Below, one piece after another: positions 35,065-42,949 of a stretch of DNA of 42,949 nt. The position numbers and the translations under genes were made by a program. The notes under the pieces were generated by a model, which was given only the letters and a program-made list of their open reading frames with translations, was not told the origin of the DNA and ran no database searches. Source of the DNA: Rhodanobacter sp. (GTDB lineage: Bacteria > Pseudomonadota > Gammaproteobacteria > Xanthomonadales > Rhodanobacteraceae); the NCBI GenBank assembly GCA_004322005.1, contig SCRF01000058.1:1-42949 (forward strand), read 5' to 3'. Positions within the stretch are counted from its first letter, which is position 1. Every line of letters starts with the position of its first letter.

Positions 35065-36798
35065 ATGCTGAATGCATTATCGATTTCTCTTGGAGTTGGC
35101 GATCCAGTTGGCCGCCTGCGCGCCTTGAGGTCGTTCGAAAGCCAGGGGTTCGTCGCGGCGGACACTTTCATCTGGAAAGAAGGTGTGCTCGATACATGGG
35201 CAGATCCGGCGCAATCCGCAAGCGAGAACTGCAGCATTCGGCTACCCACCGGATATGCGTGCTGTGTAGGGCCCTTGTGGTACCGGGGCCGGTTTGGCGG
35301 CGAGGCCTTGGACCTGCTTATTAACGAAATCAGTGAAGCCGGCCAAATGGATGAGATGGAGTTGCGGGGTAACTTCGTTCTGTTCCTTCATACAGACAGA
35401 TACTGTGCACTGATGAACGATGCGCTGGGCCTGGTGCGGCTGTACGCCAGCGCGGATAAATTATTCTATAGCACCAGCTGGCTGGCTACGTGTGCTTATA
35501 CCGGCAATGTGGAGATCGATGAGGCTGCGGCCTGCGAATACGTGCTGCTTGGAGCATCGCACTCGGATCGAACTGTTGCACGCGGCATCACCACGCTGCC
35601 GCTTGGTCACGCCGTGGACCTGGCGCAAAAAAAGACATGTCCGCGTTTGGCCGCAAATGTATGGTCAGGAGGCGGGGTTCCCCAGTCATTCGACGAGGCG
35701 GCGGACGAAGCCGAAGCGATGCTGCACACGGTATTCACGGAAATCGCGGCAGCGTTTCCGGGGCGTCTGCGCGCCGCACTCTCCGGTGGTTTTGATTCCC
35801 GCTTGATCCTTGCGGCGCTGCTGGCTTGCGGCACACGTCCGGACCTGTTCGTGTACGGCGGGCAGGGGTCCGAAGACATACCCATTGCACGTTTGGTTGC
35901 CGGCAACGCCGGCATCTCGCTTAGAGTCATCGACAAGAATGTGTTGAATGGATGTCTGGCATTACCCGACATCGAGCGGCTTGTGCACAGCGCGTTGTTC
36001 TTTGACGGGCTGCCCAACGACGGGATCTACGATCGGGGGGCAGACCAGCAGACTCGAAAGGAACAGACGGCCGGAGGATGTCTGGCGCTGAATGGCGGCG
36101 GCGGGGAAATCTTTCGGAATTTTTTTCATCTGCGGGACCGGCGCTTTTATGCCATTGACGTTGTACGAACGTTCTATCGTGGATTCGATCCCGGGGTATT
36201 CAGGCGTCCCGAAGGACTGCCTTTCTATGAAGACAGGCTGGTATCGTCCATCGAACGCTCTATAGGCATGGAAAACTCGACTGCGCATCAAAGGTTCGGG
36301 CGCCAGCAGGTCGAGTTGATTTATCCACTGTTTCGCTGCCACCACTGGATGAGTGTGAACAATAGCATTGCCCTGCGCCACGGTTACTATGCCACTCCGC
36401 TTGTTGATCTGAATACCGTAAGGCTCGCACATCGACTGCCGATGGCCTGGAAGAATGCCGGCCGCTTCGAGAGCAGTTTGATTGCCAGGCTGCATCCGGG
36501 GATCTCGAACCAGTCCTCGACATACGGCTTCCGGTTCGCCGACGGTCCGGATTTGCGCGCGCGGCTCAGGGAAAAGGCAACTTGCATGCGCCCTGTATTC
36601 GCGCGACCGTTCATCAACGCGGCACGGCGCCGGTTGCGCCGGGCAGGGGTGGCACCCTATTTGCTCAAGTACTGCCGCTCGCTACTGCCTGGGGAATGGC
36701 AGCTCGATCCGGTCCTGGATTTAAGACGCTTGCCCGATGACTACGCTTTTGCCCGCGCACTGGCGGTGGAAATTGCATGGCGCGAACTTGTCGCATGA
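35065..36798 (+). CDS. Asparagine-synthase-like protein lacking the glutaminase Cys
   Basis: A 577-residue protein related to asparagine synthetase B. The PP-loop SGGFDS (240-245) and FVYGGQGSEDIPIARLVA mark the ATP-pyrophosphatase half. The N-terminal half keeps a degenerate Ntn-like layout (ELRGNFVLFLHTDRYCALMN, DALGLVRLYAS) but has no Cys2: the protein starts MLNALS. It is thus unlikely to hydrolyse glutamine itself. Such proteins form amides, lactams or act on other amines. It differs from the core amidotransferase at 15508, which has Cys2. No Shine-Dalgarno is obvious at ATG 35065, and it lies 103 nt after the methyltransferase. Confidence 0.83.
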   Translation: MLNALSISLGVGDPVGRLRALRSFESQGFVAADTFIWKEGVLDTWADPAQSASENCSIRLPTGYACCVGPLWYRGRFGGEALDLLINEISEAGQMDEMELRGNFVLFLHTDRYCALMNDALGLVRLYASADKLFYSTSWLATCAYTGNVEIDEAAACEYVLLGASHSDRTVARGITTLPLGHAVDLAQKKTCPRLAANVWSGGGVPQSFDEAADEAEAMLHTVFTEIAAAFPGRLRAALSGGFDSRLILAALLACGTRPDLFVYGGQGSEDIPIARLVAGNAGISLRVIDKNVLNGCLALPDIERLVHSALFFDGLPNDGIYDRGADQQTRKEQTAGGCLALNGGGGEIFRNFFHLRDRRFYAIDVVRTFYRGFDPGVFRRPEGLPFYEDRLVSSIERSIGMENSTAHQRFGRQQVELIYPLFRCHHWMSVNNSIALRHGYYATPLVDLNTVRLAHRLPMAWKNAGRFESSLIARLHPGISNQSSTYGFRFADGPDLRARLREKATCMRPVFARPFINAARRRLRRAGVAPYLLKYCRSLLPGEWQLDPVLDLRRLPDDYAFARALAVEIAWRELVA

Positions 36799-37165
36799 CG
36801 ACTGCGCAACGGACCCTCCTGATGAGGTACTTGAGTAACCTAACCAAGGTCCTTGTAATGTATCAGGGGTGGCCGACCGGAGGAGGTCTCATCACCTCGT
36901 TCCCTGGTGAGAAGGGGACGTGCAACCTTGAGACTGGCTAGACGAGCCTGGGGAAATCAGCAGCGATACCGGATGGATATGCCAACGCAGGTTTTCATTT
37001 GCACCCTTATCTTCTGGCAATATCCAGGCGTTACCCGATGTCATCTGCCCTGGCAGGCCTGGTCCATCACCGTTACATCCGGCGACGGCTCCAGAATGAC
37101 CAACAAGAAGGTCCGGGCGGACCGATGCCAACTCGGCATCAATGCCAATCAGAAGCCACGATGGA
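36799..37165. other. 367-bp intergenic region with possible RNA structure
   Basis: No convincing gene is seen; the open frames on both strands lack start signals and recognisable content. A nested pairing is possible: GTCTCA (36886-36891) with TGAGAC (36929-36934) outside, and TCACC (36892-36896) with GGTGA (36906-36910) inside. This could fold in a transcript leader, but the pairing is short. The stretch presumably carries the promoter of the decarboxylase pair, which is separated here from the upstream genes. Confidence 0.35.
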
Positions 37166-37855
37166 ATGATGATACTCGTTCTACAAATTGTAATTTTGTG
37201 CCTGCTGGCCGCGGCCTTGGTGCTCTGGGCGCTTTATTTTCCGTTCCCATCGCCGCTGGTACGGCGCTGGCTTCCTCCGCGCAAGCGATGGCCTGAAACG
37301 CAGATCCGCGTATGGTTGAAGAGCGGGAAGTACCAGCGTGCGTTCCTGCGCCATTTTTACAGGGACCCCGAGCGTACCGCACCTCCGGGAAGCGGCATGC
37401 TTGCCCCGGCGGATGGGTTGGTCACCAGTGCGGAGGTGCGCGCGGGGAAACGCTATCTGGTGATCGCGCTCAGCTTCTGGGATATGCATGTGCAGCGCAG
37501 TCCGGTCGCCGGGAGGGTGCTTGGCGTGCACTCGCACGGTGACGATTTCATGGATGGCGAGGGGCGGGAGTTTGTCTTTTTGAGGGAGAAATCCTGCCCA
37601 GTGCAAAAACGCCTCGTGATTGCGACCGACGGCGGACAAGTCGCGGTGCGGTTGATCACCAGCCTTGCGGCACGGCGTATCGAGACCTGGGTGCGCGCGG
37701 GCGAGCAGGTCGAGCGAGGCCAGAGGATCGGCAGGATTTTGCTGGGCAGCACCGTGGTGCTGGAGCTGCCTGCCGCCACGAAGCTGTTGGTGCGTGCGGG
37801 CGATCGTGTCTGGGCGGGGCAAACGGCTGTTGCCGAAGGCTTGACTGGCCCATGA
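37166..37855 (+). CDS. Phosphatidylserine decarboxylase-like protein
   Basis: A 229-residue proenzyme-type decarboxylase. It has an N-terminal membrane helix (about 2-25), then FWDMHVQRSPVAGRV (104-118, with the conserved His108), and the self-cleavage motif LGST (193-196). Cleavage before Ser195 would create the pyruvoyl cofactor that makes phosphatidylethanolamine, or a related aminolipid, from the serine form. It is shorter than E. coli Psd (about 320 residues) and resembles the short archaeal/PSD-A type. ATG 37166 is one plausible start, 37169 the next; 37142 is in frame too. The gene overlaps the following small gene by 4 nt. Its place beside exosortase A is unusual for a housekeeping gene. 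Confidence 0.88.
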   Translation: MMILVLQIVILCLLAAALVLWALYFPFPSPLVRRWLPPRKRWPETQIRVWLKSGKYQRAFLRHFYRDPERTAPPGSGMLAPADGLVTSAEVRAGKRYLVIALSFWDMHVQRSPVAGRVLGVHSHGDDFMDGEGREFVFLREKSCPVQKRLVIATDGGQVAVRLITSLAARRIETWVRAGEQVERGQRIGRILLGSTVVLELPAATKLLVRAGDRVWAGQTAVAEGLTGP

Positions 37856-38055
37856 ATGGCCTGTTCTGGGCATCCGGTCATCTGGCTTGGGGCATTTTTG
37901 CGCTTGCCGTCTTCACCGGCCTGTGGTGTCTGCTGACCGATCTGTATTGGCGCCTGAAAGGGATCAGGTTCAAGCGGCTTTTGGTCATGATGGCCGCAGG
38001 CTGGCTGATCGGGGTCGGACTGATTTTGCTGGGGTTTTATCGGTTCAACGGGTAA
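37852..38055 (+). CDS. Small two-helix membrane protein
   Basis: A 67-residue hydrophobic protein, start ATG 37852 overlapping the decarboxylase stop (ATGA). Two transmembrane helices are visible: about 10-27 (GHLAWGIFALAVFTGLWCL) and about 43-62 (LLVMMAAGWLIGVGLILLGF). They are joined by a basic loop (RLKGIRFKR) that would face the cytoplasm. I recognise no family. The tight coupling suggests that it works with the decarboxylase, for example as a membrane partner or anchor, but this is inference. Confidence 0.65.
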   Translation: MNGLFWASGHLAWGIFALAVFTGLWCLLTDLYWRLKGIRFKRLLVMMAAGWLIGVGLILLGFYRFNG

Positions 38056-38133
38056 GGCCGCCGGATGTCCGAGCCGTTCGGTGGCCGCCAGCGGCCGATG
38101 ATTTGTCCGAAAGTCTCCCCGATTAGCCCTGTA

Positions 38134-38148
38134 CGTCCCGCAGGGACG
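38134..38148. terminator. Possible bidirectional terminator hairpin between convergent genes
   Basis: CGTCCC (38134-38139) and GGGACG (38143-38148) form a perfect 6-bp stem around a GCA loop. A second palindrome, GGCCGC-CA-GCGGCC, is at 38083-38096. Both sit in the 153-nt gap between the small membrane-protein gene (plus) and the end of the minus-strand large protein, where termination in both directions is needed. Neither is followed by a strong T-run, so confidence is low. Confidence 0.3.
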
Positions 38149-38208
38149 AGAGACGGTATTTGCAAACGGCAGAGGCAGTTCGCGCGCCGGCTCGGGCGTC
38201 CGGGGGGG

Positions 38209-40497
38209 TCAGGGCTGCTTGTCAGGTGGCACGGAAAACAATGAGGCGGAGCGCGGCAGAACTGCGAAGTTCGGATAGTCGTTGTAGGCGTTTGGCGCTG
38301 TCGGTTTCAAGCTGCGGGACTGGAAGAGGTTCCAGGCAGCCGTCGCATCCGGCAAACCGCTGTCGGCTGCAGCCGCGACACCGATCTGGAAGTTGGCGGG
38401 AAAGCCTGTCGCCGAATACGGGTAGCCAGCCATTTCGCCTGCCTGCCAGGGCTTCTTCTTCAGCCTTCCGGCCTCTGCGACCATGGCCGATGAGTTGCAC
38501 GCGAGACCGGTGAGCGTCGGAAAGGTCGCACCGTAGACCGCGGTGTACGATGGCAGCCAGTTCCCTGATGGATCTTTTACCTGGATATGGTAGGCGGACG
38601 CTTCCAGCCAGCAATAACCATTTGCCGGGTTGCTCTGCCAGTCGGTCATCAGGCCGATCTCGAATTTTGCCAACCAGTTACGTAGCGGTATCGCATCGGC
38701 GAAACCCAACTCTGCGGCGTGTCCCGCCGACCAGGTGAAGAAGTTGTGCTGCCAGGGGGCCATGCCGTTGAGTTTCCCCCCATTCAAGCTGTAAACCGCG
38801 CTGTCGTTTGTAATGTGAAGGGGGCTGGCCCCGGGATTGTTGCTGTATTTCCGGTTCCAGTCGTCGAGCGAGTCCTTGACGCCAGCGTTGAACTCGGCCT
38901 TCAGTGGGTAGTTGTCCGGAAGCAGGTACGCCGCCTCCGCCATGTCGCGCAATGTCCACGCCTTGGCGCGCACCGAGCTGTGCGAACGATCGATCAGGAA
39001 CTGTGAAAAACCCCGATAGGTTTCGTTCGCCCACAGCTCGTTCATCGAGGCGCCGAACGCCAGTTCGGACATGTAGTAGTAGTCACCCGTCACCATGTAG
39101 GGCACATACGATTCTGCCGGCTGGTGCGCGTTGTCCCACGTATACGGATTGCCGGTGCCATACCAGACCGTTCTGCAATGCGTGACCACCGCGTTGTTGG
39201 TGCAAGCCGGCAGCAGATCTGCCTTGTAGAGCGCGCCCCTCGCGCTGCCCTGCCGTGCAACACGGTTCGCATACGCCCAGTCGGCGATCGTCACGTAGGG
39301 ATGCTTCTCGATGCTGACTGGCCAGCCGGTCGTCTGATCCCGGTAATGGATGCTGTAGCTGCCGAGCGCATCCGTGTTGGCAAGCATCCAGTGGTAGGCG
39401 CGCACGTCGGGATCGACGATGTAAACGCTGGTCCAGCGCGGCAGGGGTCCAATTGCCGGTTGCGCGCCCACGTTCGACATCGTCTTGGTCTGATCACAGT
39501 GGTCCAGGGGCGCGCAAGACTGCCGCAGGCCGGCCAGAAATGTCTCGTCGGGCTTCAGTGCCATGTAGCGCGACACGGCCTTGCTTTCCTGGATGTAGCG
39601 GGTGTCCTGCTGCAAATACACCTGCGGTTGGGTGTTGTTCCACCACAACACCTTGTGCCAGCGCGTGTAGGCGTACTGGGTAAGCGCGGGGCTGGTGTAG
39701 CTGGCGGAGCCGGAGGTCAGGGTCGCGGTGTATTGCGGCTGCGCCTGCGGCGTGAAGGCCGAAGTATTTTCCACGATGACATCGGTGCGCACCTGTCGAA
39801 TCGTGCTGGACGAACCGTCCGTGTAGGCGCGCACCGCGAAGTAGATTCGCAGGTTCGGGTTGGTCGTGCCATCCGCCGCCCGCACAGGGCCATTGACGAC
39901 CCACTCGCTGGCCAGCGGGCCGGAAAGCCACACGTTGCACTGAGCATCCCATGGCTCACACGCTTGCGCGCTGCTGGCCGCCTGCAACCGACCATGAGCG
40001 TTCACCGTATAGCTCTTGTTGCCGATGTTGATCGATACCTTGGCGTCGTAGTTCGTGGCAAGCAACTGCGCCAAGCGGACTGGACCGGCCCTTCCGGTGG
40101 CCATTGGCGCGGGTTCCGTGGAAAGCGCCAAGGGCAACGTTGCGTTACCCGGCAGCGCTGGAACCATCGCCGTCAGTACCGCGTGACGCAAGCTGCCGTC
40201 AGGATTGGTCGCCTTGGTATCCACCTGCAAGGTGACCGGCCGGCCATCGAGGGTCGCGGTTAGCGTGCTGCCCCGGGGCACATCGCCGTCCCTGAAGACC
40301 TGGCCGAAGGTGACCGGAACATCGGTTTGCATTTGCGTGGCCTGACTGACCACGTTATCCGTGACCACCGTTGCTGCCCGCGCCTGCAGCGCACCGAGCA
40401 GCAACACGCAGCCTGCGTACACACCCATGACCTTTCCGACAATCCGCAAAAGTCGGCCTCGCTGAACAAGCCTTCGTGATTGTCGACCTGTACTCAT
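38209..40497 (-). CDS. Large secreted protein with RIFT-barrel-like N-domain, paralogue of 26957-29167
   Basis: A 762-residue exported protein. The start at 40497 (minus) is chosen because it yields a signal peptide (MGVYAGCVLLLGALQARA after a basic stretch) that ends just before the conserved part; the frame remains open further upstream to 40704. Shared with its paralogue: VPVTFGQVFRDGDVPRG, NPDGSLRHAVLT, LSGPLASEWVV, MSNVGAQPAIGPLPRWTS, WMLANTDALGSY and SATGFPANFQIG. The N-domain resembles the first RIFT barrel of PcRGLX/YetA proteins, and the C-terminal part is helix-rich. Unlike the paralogue it has no lipobox Cys. It lies 206 nt downstream of PrsT on the same strand. A role as extracellular EPS-modifying enzyme is inferred. 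Confidence 0.78.
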   Translation of the reverse strand: MSTGRQSRRLVQRGRLLRIVGKVMGVYAGCVLLLGALQARAATVVTDNVVSQATQMQTDVPVTFGQVFRDGDVPRGSTLTATLDGRPVTLQVDTKATNPDGSLRHAVLTAMVPALPGNATLPLALSTEPAPMATGRAGPVRLAQLLATNYDAKVSINIGNKSYTVNAHGRLQAASSAQACEPWDAQCNVWLSGPLASEWVVNGPVRAADGTTNPNLRIYFAVRAYTDGSSSTIRQVRTDVIVENTSAFTPQAQPQYTATLTSGSASYTSPALTQYAYTRWHKVLWWNNTQPQVYLQQDTRYIQESKAVSRYMALKPDETFLAGLRQSCAPLDHCDQTKTMSNVGAQPAIGPLPRWTSVYIVDPDVRAYHWMLANTDALGSYSIHYRDQTTGWPVSIEKHPYVTIADWAYANRVARQGSARGALYKADLLPACTNNAVVTHCRTVWYGTGNPYTWDNAHQPAESYVPYMVTGDYYYMSELAFGASMNELWANETYRGFSQFLIDRSHSSVRAKAWTLRDMAEAAYLLPDNYPLKAEFNAGVKDSLDDWNRKYSNNPGASPLHITNDSAVYSLNGGKLNGMAPWQHNFFTWSAGHAAELGFADAIPLRNWLAKFEIGLMTDWQSNPANGYCWLEASAYHIQVKDPSGNWLPSYTAVYGATFPTLTGLACNSSAMVAEAGRLKKKPWQAGEMAGYPYSATGFPANFQIGVAAAADSGLPDATAAWNLFQSRSLKPTAPNAYNDYPNFAVLPRSASLFSVPPDKQP

Positions 40498-40703
40498 GGT
40501 TGTTGCTCTGCCTTGCATCGGGTGAGTGGCCCGGGGAACCTGTGTCGGATCCCGTGTAATTCTATCGCTCATCGGATAGGAGGTTGGTTCGTCGCTCGTG
40601 ATGCGCCAGCGGTAATCTGCGAACACCTGGAAGCCTAACGATTGCACCCACCGGCACACACTCCACCGCGCACTCGCGCGAAGCTGTAGGTCAAGAAAGG
40701 GCA

Positions 40704-42949
40704 CTACTTGCCGGGCCCGCCGCCAGCTGCGCCGGCCAGCTCCCGGTACAGTTTTTCCGCGGCTTGCTTGTCATGAAAATTGGCGCCTGATTTTTGCAGT
40801 GCCTCGAGGGTGGTTCGCGCGCCGGCATTGTCGCCGGTGCGCGCCTGCGCCACGGCCAGGTGATATTGGATGACGGGTACCTTTGGTGCCCCCTTGGCCG
40901 CCTGGATCAGGATCGGCAAGGCAGTCTTTGCCCGGTTGTCCGCGATCAGCGCCCAGCCATAGGTATCCGCAATACCGGGCGAACCAGGTGCCAGTTTGTA
41001 AGCACGTTCCGCCAGTGCCAACGCCTTGGGATTGTGTTGCTTTGTGTAAATCCACGCGAGGTTGTTGAGTGCGCCGATGTTGGCTGGATACGTTTTCAGC
41101 ACGTATTCGAACTGGCTGGCAGCCAGCATGTTCTGCGCATGGCTCAGATAGTACTGGGCCAACAGCAGGCGGGTGGCGGCATCGTCTGGATGTCTGGCCA
41201 ACCAGTCGCGCAGCACGCCCTCCGGCTCCTTGGCCGCGCCTTCGCTGAGCGCTTGAAAGTTCTTGATCACCAGCGGCCGGTCGTAATGCAGCTTCAATCC
41301 CAGCCGGTAGGCCTTGGCGGCCTCGCGATAGGACTTGTTGGCCATGTACAGGTCGCCTTCCAGCGTCAGGCCTGCCGCCTTGGTGGCGGGCTGCTGCTGC
41401 AGCGTTTGTGCGAGGGAGATGGCGCCGGGCAGATCGTGGTGCTGCAACTTCAGGAATGCCCGCAGCGCCACCGCCGTCACTTGACCCGGATCGGCCTTTA
41501 TCACCTCGTCGAGATTGTCTTCGGCGTCCTTTGTGTCCATCCCGAGAATCTGCGCGCGCGCCAGATTCGTGCGGTATACGGGTACCTGTGGAGCGAGCTT
41601 CACGGCTTGCTGTAGCGGCTTCAACGCCTCATCGTGATGGCCGGCATTGAGTTCAGCCGCACCGAGGGTGTTGAGCGCCGCCGGGTTGCCGGGGCTGGCA
41701 GTCACCAGCCGTTTGGCGATGCTCACGGCTTTGTCGAACTGACCGCTTTCGCTGTACAGCACCACCAGTTCGACGTAGGGGGTGGTGGACTTCGGCGCCG
41801 CATCGATTGCCTGCTCGAACCACTCGAGTGACTCTGCCTTGTTGCCCTGCAGCATGGCAAGTTTGCCGAGCGCGGTCATGGCCACGGCGTTGCGCGGATC
41901 CGTTTTCAACACCGCTTTGTAGCGAATGTCGGCATCCCCATAATGGCCCTCGAGTGAATCCAGGTTGCCCAGGTTCAGGAGCGCGGTGAGACTCTTGGGA
42001 TCCAGCTTGTAGGCCTCGGAATATTGGGCGCGTGCTTCAGTGCGCCGACCGGCTGCAAGCAGCGCGGTTCCGTACAGCAGGTGCGCAGCACTGTCGTGTG
42101 GATTCCTGGCGGCATAGTCGGCCGCCACTTTTACCGCATCGGCCGGGTGCTTCTCGCGCACGTAGGCCATGACCAGCAAACCGTTGCGTCGCGCCTCGAT
42201 GGAGGCATCGCCTGCGGGAATCTCCCGCAGCAGGCGGATGGCTTCGGATTCGTTCCCGTTGGCGGCGGCCCTGCCTGCGCGTGCGAATTGGTCGTCGGAC
42301 GGATTGCTTGCTTCGGTTTTGGAGGCTGCCGCTCCCGGCAAACCGGCATTCGCGGCCCCCGCGCTCTGCAACAATGCCAGCAGCCTGGTGTCGGAAGGCG
42401 TGCCCGGCACCACCGGCCGCAGCGTGTCCAATGCCTGGCGCGAGCGGCCTTCGCGATACAACGTGAGCGCCAGCAACTTGCGGGCAGCGACATTCTTTTG
42501 ATCCATGCCCACGACGTTGCTGAGGTACATTTCCGCCTGGCCGTAGTTGCCCTGCGCGTAGTTGACCGCTCCCATGAGCACCTGCGCCTGCGCGTTATCG
42601 GGCGACATCTGGAGCACCTGCTGGAGCTCGGAAATCGCGTCGTCCAGATGCCCCTGCCTGTACCGCACCAAGGCGCGCAGATAGTGGGGAAGCGGCTGCT
42701 GGGGCGCCATTTTTTCCAGTGTTCGAATGTTGGCCAGAGCCTTGTCGAACCGGTTTTGTTGCGCCTGTGCGTTGGCCAGCCGAGCCAACGCATAAAAGCG
42801 CTCTTGCGGCAGCCAGTCAGGGTTTTTGAAGCCCAGCACTTTCTGATAATCCGATTCGGCGCCGGCGAAATCCCCGCCGTCGAACGCCAGATCACCCTTC
42901 GCGACCCAGGCCTGTGGGTTGTCCGGCGCGGCAGTCAGTGCCTGTTGCA
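40704..42949 (-). CDS. prsT: XrtA/PEP-CTERM system TPR-repeat protein PrsT (5' end outside window)
   Basis: A very long tetratricopeptide protein with more than 700 codons visible. The reading frame is open to the right edge of the window with ordinary TPR sequence (QQALTAAPDNPQAWVAKGD), so the gene is cut by the edge, and a GTG at 42839 is not the true start. At least fifteen TPR units of ~34 residues can be read, each with the W/L-G-Y-A-F-A-P pattern (for example NPAALNTLGAAELNAGHHDE and NIGALNNLAWIYTKQHNP). PrsT (TIGR02917) is a lipoprotein-like periplasmic or outer-membrane-associated scaffold encoded near XrtA in PEP-CTERM genomes. It probably organises the EPS export machinery. The stop TAG lies at 40704-40706. 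Confidence 0.88.
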   Translation of the reverse strand, partial: QQALTAAPDNPQAWVAKGDLAFDGGDFAGAESDYQKVLGFKNPDWLPQERFYALARLANAQAQQNRFDKALANIRTLEKMAPQQPLPHYLRALVRYRQGHLDDAISELQQVLQMSPDNAQAQVLMGAVNYAQGNYGQAEMYLSNVVGMDQKNVAARKLLALTLYREGRSRQALDTLRPVVPGTPSDTRLLALLQSAGAANAGLPGAAASKTEASNPSDDQFARAGRAAANGNESEAIRLLREIPAGDASIEARRNGLLVMAYVREKHPADAVKVAADYAARNPHDSAAHLLYGTALLAAGRRTEARAQYSEAYKLDPKSLTALLNLGNLDSLEGHYGDADIRYKAVLKTDPRNAVAMTALGKLAMLQGNKAESLEWFEQAIDAAPKSTTPYVELVVLYSESGQFDKAVSIAKRLVTASPGNPAALNTLGAAELNAGHHDEALKPLQQAVKLAPQVPVYRTNLARAQILGMDTKDAEDNLDEVIKADPGQVTAVALRAFLKLQHHDLPGAISLAQTLQQQPATKAAGLTLEGDLYMANKSYREAAKAYRLGLKLHYDRPLVIKNFQALSEGAAKEPEGVLRDWLARHPDDAATRLLLAQYYLSHAQNMLAASQFEYVLKTYPANIGALNNLAWIYTKQHNPKALALAERAYKLAPGSPGIADTYGWALIADNRAKTALPILIQAAKGAPKVPVIQYHLAVAQARTGDNAGARTTLEALQKSGANFHDKQAAEKLYRELAGAAGGGPGK

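Noticed and set aside
39124-40263. 379-codon plus-strand frame inside the large minus-strand protein
   Set aside because: Arg/Gly/Val-rich shadow; the minus strand has a clear signal peptide and a paralogue, which proves the coding strand.
1-42949. CRISPR arrays, rRNA genes, origins or tandem repeats
   Set aside because: None seen: no regularly spaced direct repeats and no rRNA-like segments were noticed.

Overview
The window is a large exopolysaccharide (EPS) locus of the exosortase A (XrtA, formerly EpsH) / PEP-CTERM type. It comes from a GC-rich Gram-negative bacterium, most likely a beta- or gammaproteobacterium. That rests on the gene set (outer-membrane export protein, lipoprotein signals, XrtA accessory families) and on overall base composition. 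I cannot name the genus from sequence alone. Family names are from recognition of the proteins; no database search was run.

Left edge (1-2208): a secreted protein of unknown function, then about 1.1 kb without an intact gene. That stretch holds the C-terminal remnant of an IS1634-like transposase (minus strand), joined directly to the 3' 32 nt of a tRNA gene including CCA. This looks like an old recombination or attachment junction just outside the EPS locus.

Core EPS/XrtA block (2209-17460, plus strand): the order is the initiating phosphoglycosyltransferase (with an apparent 1-nt frameshift), Wza-like export lipoprotein, Wzc-like chain-length protein, tyrosine autokinase, outer-membrane beta-barrel, AAA ATPase, polysaccharide deacetylase, FemAB-like protein, glycosyltransferase stp1, exosortase A fused to an EpsI domain, glycosyltransferase stp2, and a glutamine amidotransferase/asparagine synthase. 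Many junctions overlap by 4 nt, which implies translational coupling.

Accessory, strain-specific block (17457-36798): two plus-strand sulfotransferases, three GT4-type and one GT2 glycosyltransferase, an ATP-grasp ligase, a VpsJ-like toroid protein, the O-antigen ligase/polymerase-like protein, a large lipoprotein with a RIFT-barrel-like N-terminus, a second membrane-anchored deacetylase, a Wzx-type flippase, an inverted AT-rich third sulfotransferase, a methyltransferase and a second asparagine-synthase-like protein lacking the glutaminase half. Together these predict a sulfated, amidated, partly deacetylated surface polysaccharide.

Right block (37166-42949): a short phosphatidylserine-decarboxylase-like gene overlaps a tiny membrane-protein gene. 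Convergent to them, on the minus strand, are a secreted paralogue of the large RIFT-barrel-like lipoprotein and the 5'-truncated TPR protein PrsT. The most novel items are the paralogous pair of large secreted proteins, and the decarboxylase/small-membrane-protein pair beside exosortase, which recalls the archaeosortase-PssA/PssD lipid-anchoring link in archaea.
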